The notes under the pieces: generated by a model
Told to the model about the DNA's origin: nothing
The model's input: only the letters and a program-made list of their open reading frames with translations
The model's database searches: none
Made by a program: the position numbers and the translations under genes
Source of the DNA: Desulfovibrio sp. A2
GTDB lineage: Bacteria > Desulfobacterota > Desulfovibrionia > Desulfovibrionales > Desulfovibrionaceae
Reading direction: 5' to 3'
NCBI RefSeq assembly: GCF_000226255.1
Contig: NZ_AGFG01000060.1
Coordinates: 107,841-171,840, forward strand
Length of the DNA: 64,000 nucleotides
In this document: positions 43,164 to 50,719 of the stretch, one piece after another
Layout of the letters: every line of letters starts with the position of its first letter
How positions within the stretch are numbered: the first letter of the stretch is position 1

Positions 43164-43258
43164 CCGGGGGAAGGGACCCTTTGGAAAGGGTCTCCTTCCC
43201 CCGGACCCCCATCCCCCCAAACTGTTTATTGGGGGGGCCACCCCTCAGGAAAAGGCGA
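43164..43258 (+). repeat. Cluster of strong hairpins between the ferredoxin gene and nifE
   Basis: Hairpin 1 (43164-43204) pairs CCGGGGGAAGG with CCTTCCCCCGG and, inside, GACCCTTT with AAAGGGTC: 19 bp with one bulge. Hairpin 2 (43213-43236) pairs CCCCCCAA with TTGGGGGG. Hairpin 3 pairs CCCCTC with GAGGGG near 43244-43258. They may slow or process the transcript, or derive from a palindromic mobile repeat. A related core (CCTTTGGGAAAAGG) is seen at 60542. Confidence 0.7.
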
Positions 43259-43357
43259 GGGGCGGCATCAGTCAGATGACTGCGTAGCGCGAACATGACG
43301 GGGGTGCAGGGGGCAAAGCCCCTTGCCCGCCGGAGGCGTAAAAGAAGGAAGGCGACC

Positions 43358-44782
43358 ATGACCACCGCAACCGCACCCAACGTTACCGCCACGGCAGAAT
43401 GCCGCGACGCGGATCTTCTGGACGAACGGAAGAAGCAGGTGCACCGCGCCGGGCAGGGTCCCATCGACATGGCCTGCAACCGCGAGAGCCTCGCGGGGGC
43501 CGTCAGCCAGCGCGCCTGCGTGTTCTGCGGCTCGCGCGTGGTGCTGTACCCCATCGCCGACGCGCTGCACCTGGTGCACGGCCCCATCGGCTGCGCCGCC
43601 TACACCTGGGACATCCGGGGGGCGCTTTCGTCCGGGCCGGAACTGCACCGCCTGAGCTTTTCCACCGACCTGCAGGAAAAGGACGTCATCTTCGGCGGCG
43701 AAAAGAAGCTGGCCGCCGCGCTGGACGAACTGATCGACCTGCACCAGCCCAAGGCCGCCTTCGTCTACTCCACCTGCATCGTGGGCCTCATCGGCGACGA
43801 CCTGGGGGCCGTATGCCGCAAGATGTCAGAGAAGAAGGGCATCCCGGTGATTCCCGTGCAGTCGGAAGGCTTCAAAGGCAACAAGCGCGAAGGCTATCTT
43901 GCCGCGTGCAAGGCCATGTTCCAGCTGGTGGGCACCGCGCCCACGGACGACGTTTCGCCCCTTTCCGTGAACATTCTCGGCGACTTCAACCTGGCGGGCG
44001 AAATCTGGATCGTGCGCGGGTACCTGGAACGCATGGGCATTCAGGTGGTGGCCAACATCACCGGCGACGGCCGGGTGGACGACATCCGCCGCTGCCACGG
44101 CGCGGCCCTGAACCTGGTGCAGTGCAGCGGGTCCACCATGGATCTGGCCAAGATGATGAAGGAAAAATACGGCACCCCGCACCTGCGCGTGTCGTACCTG
44201 GGCATCGAGGACATGGCCGATTCGCTGTACGCCGTGGCCGAACATTTCGAGTCCGTGGATCCCGGCATCGTGGAACGCACCCGCGATCTCGTGCGCGATG
44301 AGCTGGCCGCCCTCATGCCGCGCCTGCGCGACATCCGGCGCGACCTTACCGGCAAGCGCGCCGCCATCTACGTGGGCGGGTCGTTCAAGGCGTTCTCGCT
44401 GATCAAGGCCTTCCGGCACATCGGCATGAACGTGGTGCTGGTGGGCTCGCAGACCGGTACGCAGGAAGAATACCAGGAACTGGAAACCGTGTGCGACCCC
44501 GGCACCGTCATCATCGACGACGCCAACCCGCTGGAGCTTTCGCACTACGTGCGCGAGCTGGACGTGGACGTGTTCGTGGGCGGCGTGAAGGAACGCCCCA
44601 TCGCCCACAAGCTGGGCGTGGGCTTCTGCGACCACAACCACGAACGCAAGATCGCCCTGGCCGGTTTCGAGGGCATGTACAACTTCGCCCGCGAGGTGCA
44701 CGCCTCGGTCATGAGTCCCGTCTGGCGGTTCGTGCCCCGCCGGGCCAGGCGCGCCACCGTTCCCGCTGGCGCGGATGCATAG
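43358..44782 (+). CDS. nifE: Nitrogenase cofactor scaffold NifE
   Basis: NifE (474 aa) pairs with NifN to form the scaffold on which the NifB product matures to FeMo-co. It resembles NifD. Cluster cysteines are in QRACVFCGSRVVLYP, HGPIGCAAYTWD and YSTCIVGLIGDD. A Cys at LNLVQCSGSTMDL is near the position of the NifD cofactor Cys. The NifD His ligand region is replaced (GSQTGTQEEYQE), as expected for a scaffold. AAGGAAGG precedes ATG 43358. Its end lies just before the nifN start. Confidence 0.95.
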   Translation: MTTATAPNVTATAECRDADLLDERKKQVHRAGQGPIDMACNRESLAGAVSQRACVFCGSRVVLYPIADALHLVHGPIGCAAYTWDIRGALSSGPELHRLSFSTDLQEKDVIFGGEKKLAAALDELIDLHQPKAAFVYSTCIVGLIGDDLGAVCRKMSEKKGIPVIPVQSEGFKGNKREGYLAACKAMFQLVGTAPTDDVSPLSVNILGDFNLAGEIWIVRGYLERMGIQVVANITGDGRVDDIRRCHGAALNLVQCSGSTMDLAKMMKEKYGTPHLRVSYLGIEDMADSLYAVAEHFESVDPGIVERTRDLVRDELAALMPRLRDIRRDLTGKRAAIYVGGSFKAFSLIKAFRHIGMNVVLVGSQTGTQEEYQELETVCDPGTVIIDDANPLELSHYVRELDVDVFVGGVKERPIAHKLGVGFCDHNHERKIALAGFEGMYNFAREVHASVMSPVWRFVPRRARRATVPAGADA

Positions 44783-44792
44783 GGGGTGGGTC

Positions 44793-46415
44793 ATGACGCT
44801 TGATTACGTTGCCAACGACGGCCTCTGCGCCGACGAGTATTCCGATTCCTGCGGCTGTGGCGGAAGCTGCGCCGATGGTTGCGCCGATGGCTGTGCAGAC
44901 GGCTGCGCCGATGGTTGCGGCTGTACCGAAGCGCCGGGAGCCGGCCCGGAAACTGCCCCTGACGACTGCGGTTTGGCTCCAGTCAGCCTGAAGGCCGCCC
45001 CGTCCACCAGCGGCGGCAAGCCCGGCAAGGCCCCGCGCCCCAAGCGCCCCGACTTCGTTTCCACCACCAACGCCTGCAAGCTGTGCACGCCGCTGGGGGC
45101 CATGCTGGCCTTCCGGGGCGTGGAGGGCGCGGTGCCCTTCCTGCACGGTTCGCAGGGCTGCGCCACCTACATGCGGCGCTATGTGATCAGCCATTACCGC
45201 GAGCCCATGGACATCGCCTCGTCCTCGCTGGGCGAAAAGCAGGCCGTGTACGGCGGGGGGCCCAACCTGAAGAAGGGCATCCTCAACGTCATGAAGAAGT
45301 ACGACCCCGTGCTGGTGGGCGTTGCCACCACCTGCCTCACCGAAACCATCGGCGACGACGTGGGCGGCTACCTGCGAGAATTCCGCAACGAATTCGGTGA
45401 TCTCGACCTGCCGGACATCGTCCACGTGCACACCCCCAGCTACAACGGCACGCACATGGAAGGCTGGAACGCCGCCGTGCGCGCCCTGGTGGACCAGTTG
45501 GCCAAGGACAAGGTGGAACCCCACGGCAAGGTGGCCCTGCTGCCCGGCTTCGTTTCCCCGGCGGACCTGCGCCACCTGCGCGACCTCGTCACCGACTTCG
45601 GCAGCGACGCGGTGATCCTGCCTGACCTGTCCGACCCGCTGGATGGCCCGGCGCTGGAAGACTATACGCCGCTGCCCGAAGGCGGCACCCCGCTGGCCGA
45701 CATCCGCGCCCTGTCCGGCGCGGCGGCGGTTATCGAGTGCGGTTGTTCGCTGGCCATGACCCCGGTGGGATCCACCGGCCCGGCCACGGCGGGGCGCGTG
45801 CTGCACGAGCGCTTCGGTCTGCCGCTGCACGCCGTGGGCCTGCCCATCGGCCTGCGTGAAACCGACGCCCTTGTCGCCGCGCTGGAGGCCATTACCGGCA
45901 AGCCCCTGCCCCGCAGGCATGAACTGGAGCGCGGGCGGTTCGTGGATGCCCTTGTCGACGGCCACAAGTACGTGTCCGGCAAGCGCGCCGTGGTCTACGG
46001 CGAGGCGGATCTGGTCATCGGCCTTGTCTCCCTGCTGACCGAGATCGGCGTGCACACCGTGCTGGCCGCCACCGGCACGCGCGGGGCGCACTTGGCCGAA
46101 TCCATCGCCGCCGTCACCGAAGGCCTGCTGCCCGCAATGCCCACGGTTATCGAGGGCGCGGACTTCGAGGAAATCGCCGACACGGCGGAAGGCCTGTCGC
46201 CCGACCTGCTGGTGGGCAACAGCAAGGGCTACCGCTACGCCCGGCAGTGGAACATCCCCCTCGTGCGGGCAGGCTTTCCCATTCACGACCGCTTCGGCGG
46301 CCACCGCCTGCTGCACGTGGGCTACGCCGGGGCGCAGGCCCTCATGGACCGCGTCGTCAACGCCGTCATCGAGAAGACCCAGAGCGATAGCCCTGTTGGT
46401 TACTGTTACCTCTAG
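44793..46415 (+). CDS. nifN: Nitrogenase cofactor scaffold NifN with Cys-rich N-terminus
   Basis: NifN (540 aa) is the second scaffold subunit and resembles NifK: NACKLCTPLGAMLAFRGVEGA, HGSQGCATYMRRY, TTCLTETIGDD. It carries an unusual ~90-residue N-terminal extension with nine cysteines in the first 44 residues. These include four tandem CADG units (residues 26-41) ended by CGC. In DNA this is a 12-nt repeat near 44867-44920. Such a tail could bind Fe-S precursors or metal. The start at 44793 follows GGGGGTGGG. It begins 10 nt after nifE. Confidence 0.93.
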   Translation: MTLDYVANDGLCADEYSDSCGCGGSCADGCADGCADGCADGCGCTEAPGAGPETAPDDCGLAPVSLKAAPSTSGGKPGKAPRPKRPDFVSTTNACKLCTPLGAMLAFRGVEGAVPFLHGSQGCATYMRRYVISHYREPMDIASSSLGEKQAVYGGGPNLKKGILNVMKKYDPVLVGVATTCLTETIGDDVGGYLREFRNEFGDLDLPDIVHVHTPSYNGTHMEGWNAAVRALVDQLAKDKVEPHGKVALLPGFVSPADLRHLRDLVTDFGSDAVILPDLSDPLDGPALEDYTPLPEGGTPLADIRALSGAAAVIECGCSLAMTPVGSTGPATAGRVLHERFGLPLHAVGLPIGLRETDALVAALEAITGKPLPRRHELERGRFVDALVDGHKYVSGKRAVVYGEADLVIGLVSLLTEIGVHTVLAATGTRGAHLAESIAAVTEGLLPAMPTVIEGADFEEIADTAEGLSPDLLVGNSKGYRYARQWNIPLVRAGFPIHDRFGGHRLLHVGYAGAQALMDRVVNAVIEKTQSDSPVGYCYL

Positions 46416-46442
46416 GAATCAGGAATAGCGAAGGAGACCGCC

Positions 46443-47726
46443 ATGAAGCCGCTGCGCACCACCCCCCCCGGCCATCCGTGCTTTGATCGCAACAGCGCCT
46501 CGTCCTGCGGTCGCGTCCATGTTCCCGTGGCGCCCAAGTGCAACATCCAGTGCGGGTACTGCAACCGCAAGTACGACTGCGTCAACGAATCGCGCCCCGG
46601 CGTGACCAGCGCGGTGCTTTCGCCGCGCCAGGCCCTGGAGTACGTGGACAAGGTGCTGGCCGCCGACCCGCGCATCACCGTCGTCGGTATCGCCGGTCCC
46701 GGCGACCCCATGGCCAACCCGGCGGAAACGCTGGAAACGCTGCGTCTGATCCACGAGAAGCACCCCGAACTGCTGTTCTGCCTCTCGTCCAACGGCCTGG
46801 GCCTGCCGCCGCACCTCGACCGGCTGAAGGAACTGGGCGTCACCCACGTCACCGTCACCATCAACGCGGTGGACCCGGCCATCGGCGAAAAGCTGTATCC
46901 CTGGGTGCGTGACGACAAGGTGGTCTGGCGCGGCCGCGAGGCGGCGGAACTGCTGCTTTCGCGCCAGTTGGAATCGGTGCGCGGCCTGGTGGAGCGCGGC
47001 CTGATCGTCAAGGTGAACACCATCCTGGTGCCCGGCGTGAACGCCCACCACGTGGAAGAGGTGGCGCGCGTGGTGGGCGAACTGGGGGCCACCATCCAGA
47101 ATATCATCCCGCTGAAGCCCACGGCGGATACCCCGCTGGCCCACCTGCCGGAACCGGACGCCGCCGCCGTCAACGCGGCGCGCAAGGGCGCGGGCGAGCA
47201 CATTTCCCAGATGACCCACTGCAAGCGCTGCCGCGCCGACGCCGTGGGCCTGCTGCACGAGGACAAATCCGCCGAGATGGCCGAAACCCTGCGCGCCTGC
47301 GCCGCCAGCAAGACCGAAGAGGCAGAGCGCCCCTACGTGGCCGTGGCCACGCGCGAAGGCATGCTGGTCAACCAGCACCTGGGAGAGGCCCCCCGGTTCC
47401 AGATATGGGGGCAGGGGGCCAACGGGTTCTTCCTGGTGGAGGAACGCCTTGCGCCCAAGCCCGGCTGCGGTCCGGAACGCTGGAAGCAGGTGGCCGCCAC
47501 CCTGCACGATTGCCGGGCCCTGCTGTGCGCCGCCTTTGGCGCGCATCCGGAAGGGATTCTGGTGGCCGCCGGGGTGCAGCCGGTGGAAGCGTCCGGTTTC
47601 ATCGACGACGCGCTGGAGGTGGTCTTCGGCAACGGCAACACCGCCGCCCTGCGCGGTCGCAAGGGCGGGGTGGGCAAGACGTCGTGTGCTGGGGGCGGGT
47701 GTCGCGGCACCGGCGAAGGCTGTTAG
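46443..47726 (+). CDS. nifB: Nitrogenase cofactor biosynthesis protein NifB with NifX-type domain
   Basis: NifB (427 aa) is the radical-SAM enzyme that makes NifB-co, the Fe8S9C core of FeMo-co. The radical-SAM cluster cysteines are C33, C37 and C40 in PKCNIQCGYCN. Other conserved features are HPCFD near the start, NESRPGV, GPGDP and CKRCRADAVGLL. The C-terminal domain (from about residue 295) is NifX-like: VAVATREGMLVNQHLGEAPRF. A Gly/Cys-rich tail ends the protein. AAGGAG precedes the ATG. It is the last gene of the cluster, and copy D of the structured element follows. Confidence 0.96.
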   Translation: MKPLRTTPPGHPCFDRNSASSCGRVHVPVAPKCNIQCGYCNRKYDCVNESRPGVTSAVLSPRQALEYVDKVLAADPRITVVGIAGPGDPMANPAETLETLRLIHEKHPELLFCLSSNGLGLPPHLDRLKELGVTHVTVTINAVDPAIGEKLYPWVRDDKVVWRGREAAELLLSRQLESVRGLVERGLIVKVNTILVPGVNAHHVEEVARVVGELGATIQNIIPLKPTADTPLAHLPEPDAAAVNAARKGAGEHISQMTHCKRCRADAVGLLHEDKSAEMAETLRACAASKTEEAERPYVAVATREGMLVNQHLGEAPRFQIWGQGANGFFLVEERLAPKPGCGPERWKQVAATLHDCRALLCAAFGAHPEGILVAAGVQPVEASGFIDDALEVVFGNGNTAALRGRKGGVGKTSCAGGGCRGTGEGC

Positions 47727-47740
47727 TTTCCGCAAGTTCT

Positions 47741-47837
47741 CCGTGTGCTGGCTTCGTCAGACGGTGTCGCTTGCTCCGGTCACGCACGTTTAGTGCGCTC
47801 CCGTCGCAACCGCCTCGTCTTCCTTGCCAGCGCACGG
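47741..47837 (+). repeat. Structured intergenic element, copy D (after nifB)
   Basis: Outer arms CCGTGTGCTGGC (47741-47752) and GCCAGCGCACGG (47826-47837) pair at 11 of 12 positions. The apex is CCGGTCACGCAC, GTTTA, GTGCGCTCCC. CGCAC/GTGCG here replaces CGTAC/GTACG of copies A and C, a compensated change. It starts 14 nt after the nifB stop. Confidence 0.78.
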
Positions 47838-47907
47838 ATTGCTTGCGGAAACCGAAGGCATGTCGATCCCGCGCGATGGCAGGAACGCCATCCGAAGGCT
47901 GAACGCG

Positions 47908-47942
47908 AAAAAACGGCGGCTCTCCTTGGGGAGGGCCGCCGT
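47908..47942 (-). terminator. Intrinsic terminator of the rhodanese gene
   Basis: On the minus strand, ACGGCGGCCCTCC and GGAGAGCCGCCGT (plus coordinates 47930-47942 and 47913-47925) form a 13-bp stem with a 4-nt loop and one wobble, followed by TTTTTT. It also faces the end of the nif operon. Confidence 0.8.
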
Positions 47943-47992
47943 ATGTTGCGTGCGGGCAGCAAGGCGAGAGGGGGCGCGAAGAGGGGAAGCGG

Positions 47993-48544
47993 CTACTTTT
48001 CCAGCGGCAGGCCCGCCGCGTTCCAGGCCAGCGTGCCGCCGTTCATGTGCAGGACGGAGGTGAACCCCAGTTCGCGGAACACTTCCAGCGCCTTGGTGCT
48101 GCGGTTGCCCGAGCGGCAGTACATCAGGTAGGTGCGGTTGCGGTTCAGCGAGCGTACCCTGTCGCGGAACTCCGGCGAGGTGAAGTCGATGTTCCGCGCG
48201 CCCTGCAGGTGGCCTTCGGCGAATTCCGGCGGGGTGCGCACGTCCAGCACCATGAAGGCATCGTCGGCCTGGCGCTGCTCGATGATGGCGGCGGCTTCCT
48301 GCGGGGTCACGTCGCGCCAGCCGGTGGCCTGCCCGGTCTGCCCCATTTGGCCGGTCTGCTGGGTTGCCTGGGCCGTAGCGGGCGTGCCCGGCTGCAGCAT
48401 GACGTGCGCTGTGTACACGGCCACGCACAGGGCGGCCAGCCCCAGCAGCAGCGTGCGCAACGAGGTGCGCCGGGGGGCGTGGGGGATGCGGGCGTGTTCC
48501 GCGCGCGGGCTGAATTCCTCGTCGGGCTCGGGACGGTAGGTCAT
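47993..48544 (-). CDS. Membrane-anchored rhodanese-like protein
   Basis: This 183-aa protein has a basic N-terminus, one membrane helix (about 30-50, TLLLGLAALCVAVYTAHVML), a Gln/Thr-rich linker and a rhodanese domain. The domain shows MVLDVRTPPEFAEGHLQGARNID and the active-site loop MYCRSGNRS with its Cys. It likely faces the periplasm and transfers or binds sulfane sulfur; the substrate is unknown. AGGAA lies 7 nt before ATG 48544; an upstream ATG at 48559 is less well placed. It is convergent with the nif operon. Confidence 0.9.
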   Translation of the reverse strand: MTYRPEPDEEFSPRAEHARIPHAPRRTSLRTLLLGLAALCVAVYTAHVMLQPGTPATAQATQQTGQMGQTGQATGWRDVTPQEAAAIIEQRQADDAFMVLDVRTPPEFAEGHLQGARNIDFTSPEFRDRVRSLNRNRTYLMYCRSGNRSTKALEVFRELGFTSVLHMNGGTLAWNAAGLPLEK

Positions 48545-48705
48545 GGCGTTTCCTGTCATGGCAAGGCGGTGGATGGCCGGGAACGGACCGGCGCGGCTTG
48601 TGGGCCGCGCCGTCAGCCCATAGATAGGGCTGGGCCGCCCGGCGTGCAAGCACGGAGTGGGCTTGCCCATCAACGGTCACGCGTCGCGGATATTCCGTCA
48701 AGCCG

Positions 48706-48735
48706 TTGCGTGAAGCGCCACGGCCGCGCTATGCT
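48706..48735 (+). promoter_or_regulatory. Possible sigma-70 promoter of the ilvH-like gene
   Basis: TTGCGT (48706-48711), an 18-nt spacer and TATGCT (48730-48735) lie 30 nt before the start codon. Both boxes match the consensus at four or more positions. Confidence 0.4.
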
Positions 48736-48764
48736 TCATTCCATCGACGCATGGGAGTGCCGCC

Positions 48765-49247
48765 ATGAAACATACATTGTCCGTGTTGGTGAAGAACAGG
48801 GCCGGGGCAGTGGCCGAGGCCACCGACGTCTTCCGCCGCCGGGGCATCAGCTTTCGTTCCATTTCCTGCGCGGAGACCGAGGATTTCGACGTCTCGCGCC
48901 TGGTGCTGACCGTGGAGGACCACGAGGCCGAGCTGGAATCCATCGCCGACGAACTGCGCGCTCAGGACGTGGTGGCCACGGTCGAGGACCTTTCGCGCCG
49001 CGACTTCGTGGACCGCGAACTGGTGCTGGTGAAGGTGGACGTTACCCGCGAGACCACCACCCAGATCATGCAGGTGTGCGAGGTGTTCCGCGCCAGCGTC
49101 ATCGGCATGGGCCAGGAAACCATGACCGTGGAAATGACCGGCGATACCCAGAAGGTGGACGGCTTCATCCGCATGTTGCGCCCGTTCGGCATTCGCAGTC
49201 TGGCGAGGACGGGGGTTGTCGCCATGAAGCGTGGCGACGACGACTAG
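48765..49247 (+). CDS. ilvH: Acetolactate synthase small-subunit-like ACT protein
   Basis: This 160-aa protein has the two-domain architecture of IlvH/IlvN, the valine-sensing regulatory subunit of acetolactate synthase. The first ACT domain reads HTLSVLVKNRAGAVAEATDVFRRRGISF. The second half reads ELVLVKVDVTRETTTQIMQVCEVF and VEMTGDTQKVDGFIRMLRPFGI. GGGAG lies 7 nt before the ATG. No catalytic ilvB is nearby, so it works with a subunit encoded elsewhere or regulates another enzyme. A tandem array of structured elements follows. Confidence 0.85.
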   Translation: MKHTLSVLVKNRAGAVAEATDVFRRRGISFRSISCAETEDFDVSRLVLTVEDHEAELESIADELRAQDVVATVEDLSRRDFVDRELVLVKVDVTRETTTQIMQVCEVFRASVIGMGQETMTVEMTGDTQKVDGFIRMLRPFGIRSLARTGVVAMKRGDDD

Positions 49248-49265
49248 CAGGGGCGGCGATTTCGC

Positions 49266-49360
49266 CGGTTCGCTGCGTCAGCCGCCGTTTCCGCTCCGGT
49301 CACGCACCAAAGAGTGCGCTCCCATCGCGGAATCGCCGCCTTCCTTGCGCTCCGACAAAC
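49266..49360 (+). repeat. Structured intergenic element, copy F (after the ilvH-like gene)
   Basis: The core CTCCGGTCACGCAC, CAAAGA, GTGCGCTCCC keeps the apex hairpin (GCAC/GTGC). Flanking arms GCCGCCGTTTCCGC and GCGGAATCGCCGCC pair with few mismatches. The element begins 19 nt after the stop and is the first of a tandem array. Confidence 0.68.
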
Positions 49361-49588
49361 TTGCCACCCCTGCGTGAAGAAACTTTCGATGTGTACGCTC
49401 CCTTGCGCGGCAGCGTTTTTCCTTGTCCCCGGGACAAAATTCCTGCGGGCATCGCGCCGGGGCGGCTATTTTGCCCGATCGTAGCGTCAAACCGGTGTCT
49501 CGCTCCGGTCACGCACCAAAGAGAGCGCTCCCTCCGCGAATCCACCGTTTTCCTTGCGCTCAGGCAAACTTGCCACCCCTGCATGAAG
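49357..49588 (+). repeat. Tandem duplication with partial and full element copies (copy G)
   Basis: AAACTTGCCACCCCTGCGTGAAG at 49357-49379 recurs with one change at 49566-49588, 209 bp apart. Between them is a partial element (right half, GTACGCTCCC through GGGACAAAATTCC, about 49393-49445). A further copy, G, has the core CTCCGGTCACGCAC, CAAAGA, GAGCGCTCCC at about 49502-49532. The array looks like a duplication of copy F and its flank. No gene is seen in 49248-49665. Confidence 0.65.
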
Positions 49589-49665
49589 TGATGTTCTCGC
49601 CGTTTCCCCTTTAGTGCAGCCCCTTTTCCCGTTGACGGGTTTCACCTCCATCGGAGCATGCCGGT

Positions 49666-50634
49666 TTGACCACTGAAGCGAACATCTGCCGAGGTCCGGA
49701 AGCGAAGGGGCCGCGCAGCCTTGACGATCTGGTGGTGCGCGTGGCCGCCTGCGGGGCGCGCCCGCGCATCGTGCTGGCCGCCTGCGCAGAGGCCCATGCT
49801 CTGGGCGCGCTGCTGGACGCCGCCGACCGGGGCATTGCCCAGCCCCTGCTGGTGGGCGACATGGAGCAGGCCGCGCGCATCGCGGGCGAGCTTTCGCGCG
49901 ACATTTCCGGCATCGCCGCCGTGCATGCGCCCGACCCGCGCGAGGCCGTGCAGTGCGCCGTGGACATGGTGCGGCGCGGCGAGGCCGAGGTGCTCATGAA
50001 GGGCCTGGTGAACACGGACGTGCTGCTGCGCAGGGTGCTCAACCGCGCCACCGGCCTGCCGCCCAAGGGCGTGTTGAGCCACGTGGCCGTGTTCGAGCTG
50101 CCCGTGGCGGGCGGCGGCACGCGCCTGGCCATGATGACCGACGCCGCCGTGAACATCCGGCCCAACCTGCAACGCAAGCTGGAAATCGTGCACAATGCCG
50201 TGGGCGTGGCCCGCGCGCTGGGCATTGCCCGGCCCCGCGTGGCCATGCTGGCCGCCACGGAAAAGGTCATCCTGCCCGCCATGCCCGCCACGCTGGACGC
50301 CCAGATCGTGGCCCGCATGGCCGAGCAGGGCGAATTCGGCGCGGCGGACGTGGCCGGGCCCATGGCCCTCGACATCGCCCTTTCGCCCGACGCGGCGGCC
50401 CGCAAGGGCGTGGACCACCCCGTGGCAGGGTGCGCCGACATCCTCGTGGCGCCGGACATTGAAAGCGGCAACATCCTGTACAAGTCGCTGACCATCCTGG
50501 CCCGCGCGGACATGGCCAGCACCATGGCGGGCAGTTCCGCGCCGCTGGTGGTCACCTCGCGCGGGGACACCGAGCGGTCCAAGTTCTGTTCCATCGCGCT
50601 GGCGGGGTATCTGGCCCTGTCCGCGCGGGGTTAG
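49666..50634 (+). CDS. ptb: Phosphate butyryltransferase-like protein
   Basis: This 322-aa protein belongs to the phosphate acetyl/butyryltransferase family, which swaps CoA for phosphate on acyl groups. Motifs are EAEVLMKGLVNTDVLLR, GVLSHVAVFEL, TDAAVNIRPNLQRKLEIVHNA and VAGCADILVAPDIESGNILYKSL. The frame starts at a TTG at 49666, with GGAG 9 nt upstream; an ATG at 49658 is out of frame and stops after three codons. It is followed by butyrate kinase, so together they would convert acyl-CoA to acyl phosphate and then to acid plus ATP, or the reverse. Confidence 0.88.
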   Translation: MTTEANICRGPEAKGPRSLDDLVVRVAACGARPRIVLAACAEAHALGALLDAADRGIAQPLLVGDMEQAARIAGELSRDISGIAAVHAPDPREAVQCAVDMVRRGEAEVLMKGLVNTDVLLRRVLNRATGLPPKGVLSHVAVFELPVAGGGTRLAMMTDAAVNIRPNLQRKLEIVHNAVGVARALGIARPRVAMLAATEKVILPAMPATLDAQIVARMAEQGEFGAADVAGPMALDIALSPDAAARKGVDHPVAGCADILVAPDIESGNILYKSLTILARADMASTMAGSSAPLVVTSRGDTERSKFCSIALAGYLALSARG

Positions 50635-50719
50635 GCACACCGGCCCGCTTATCCGTTTTCCGGCGGCGGCCCGCGCTTGCCGCCCATGCCCCGACACAGC
50701 CTTTCGAGAGGATACCCAT

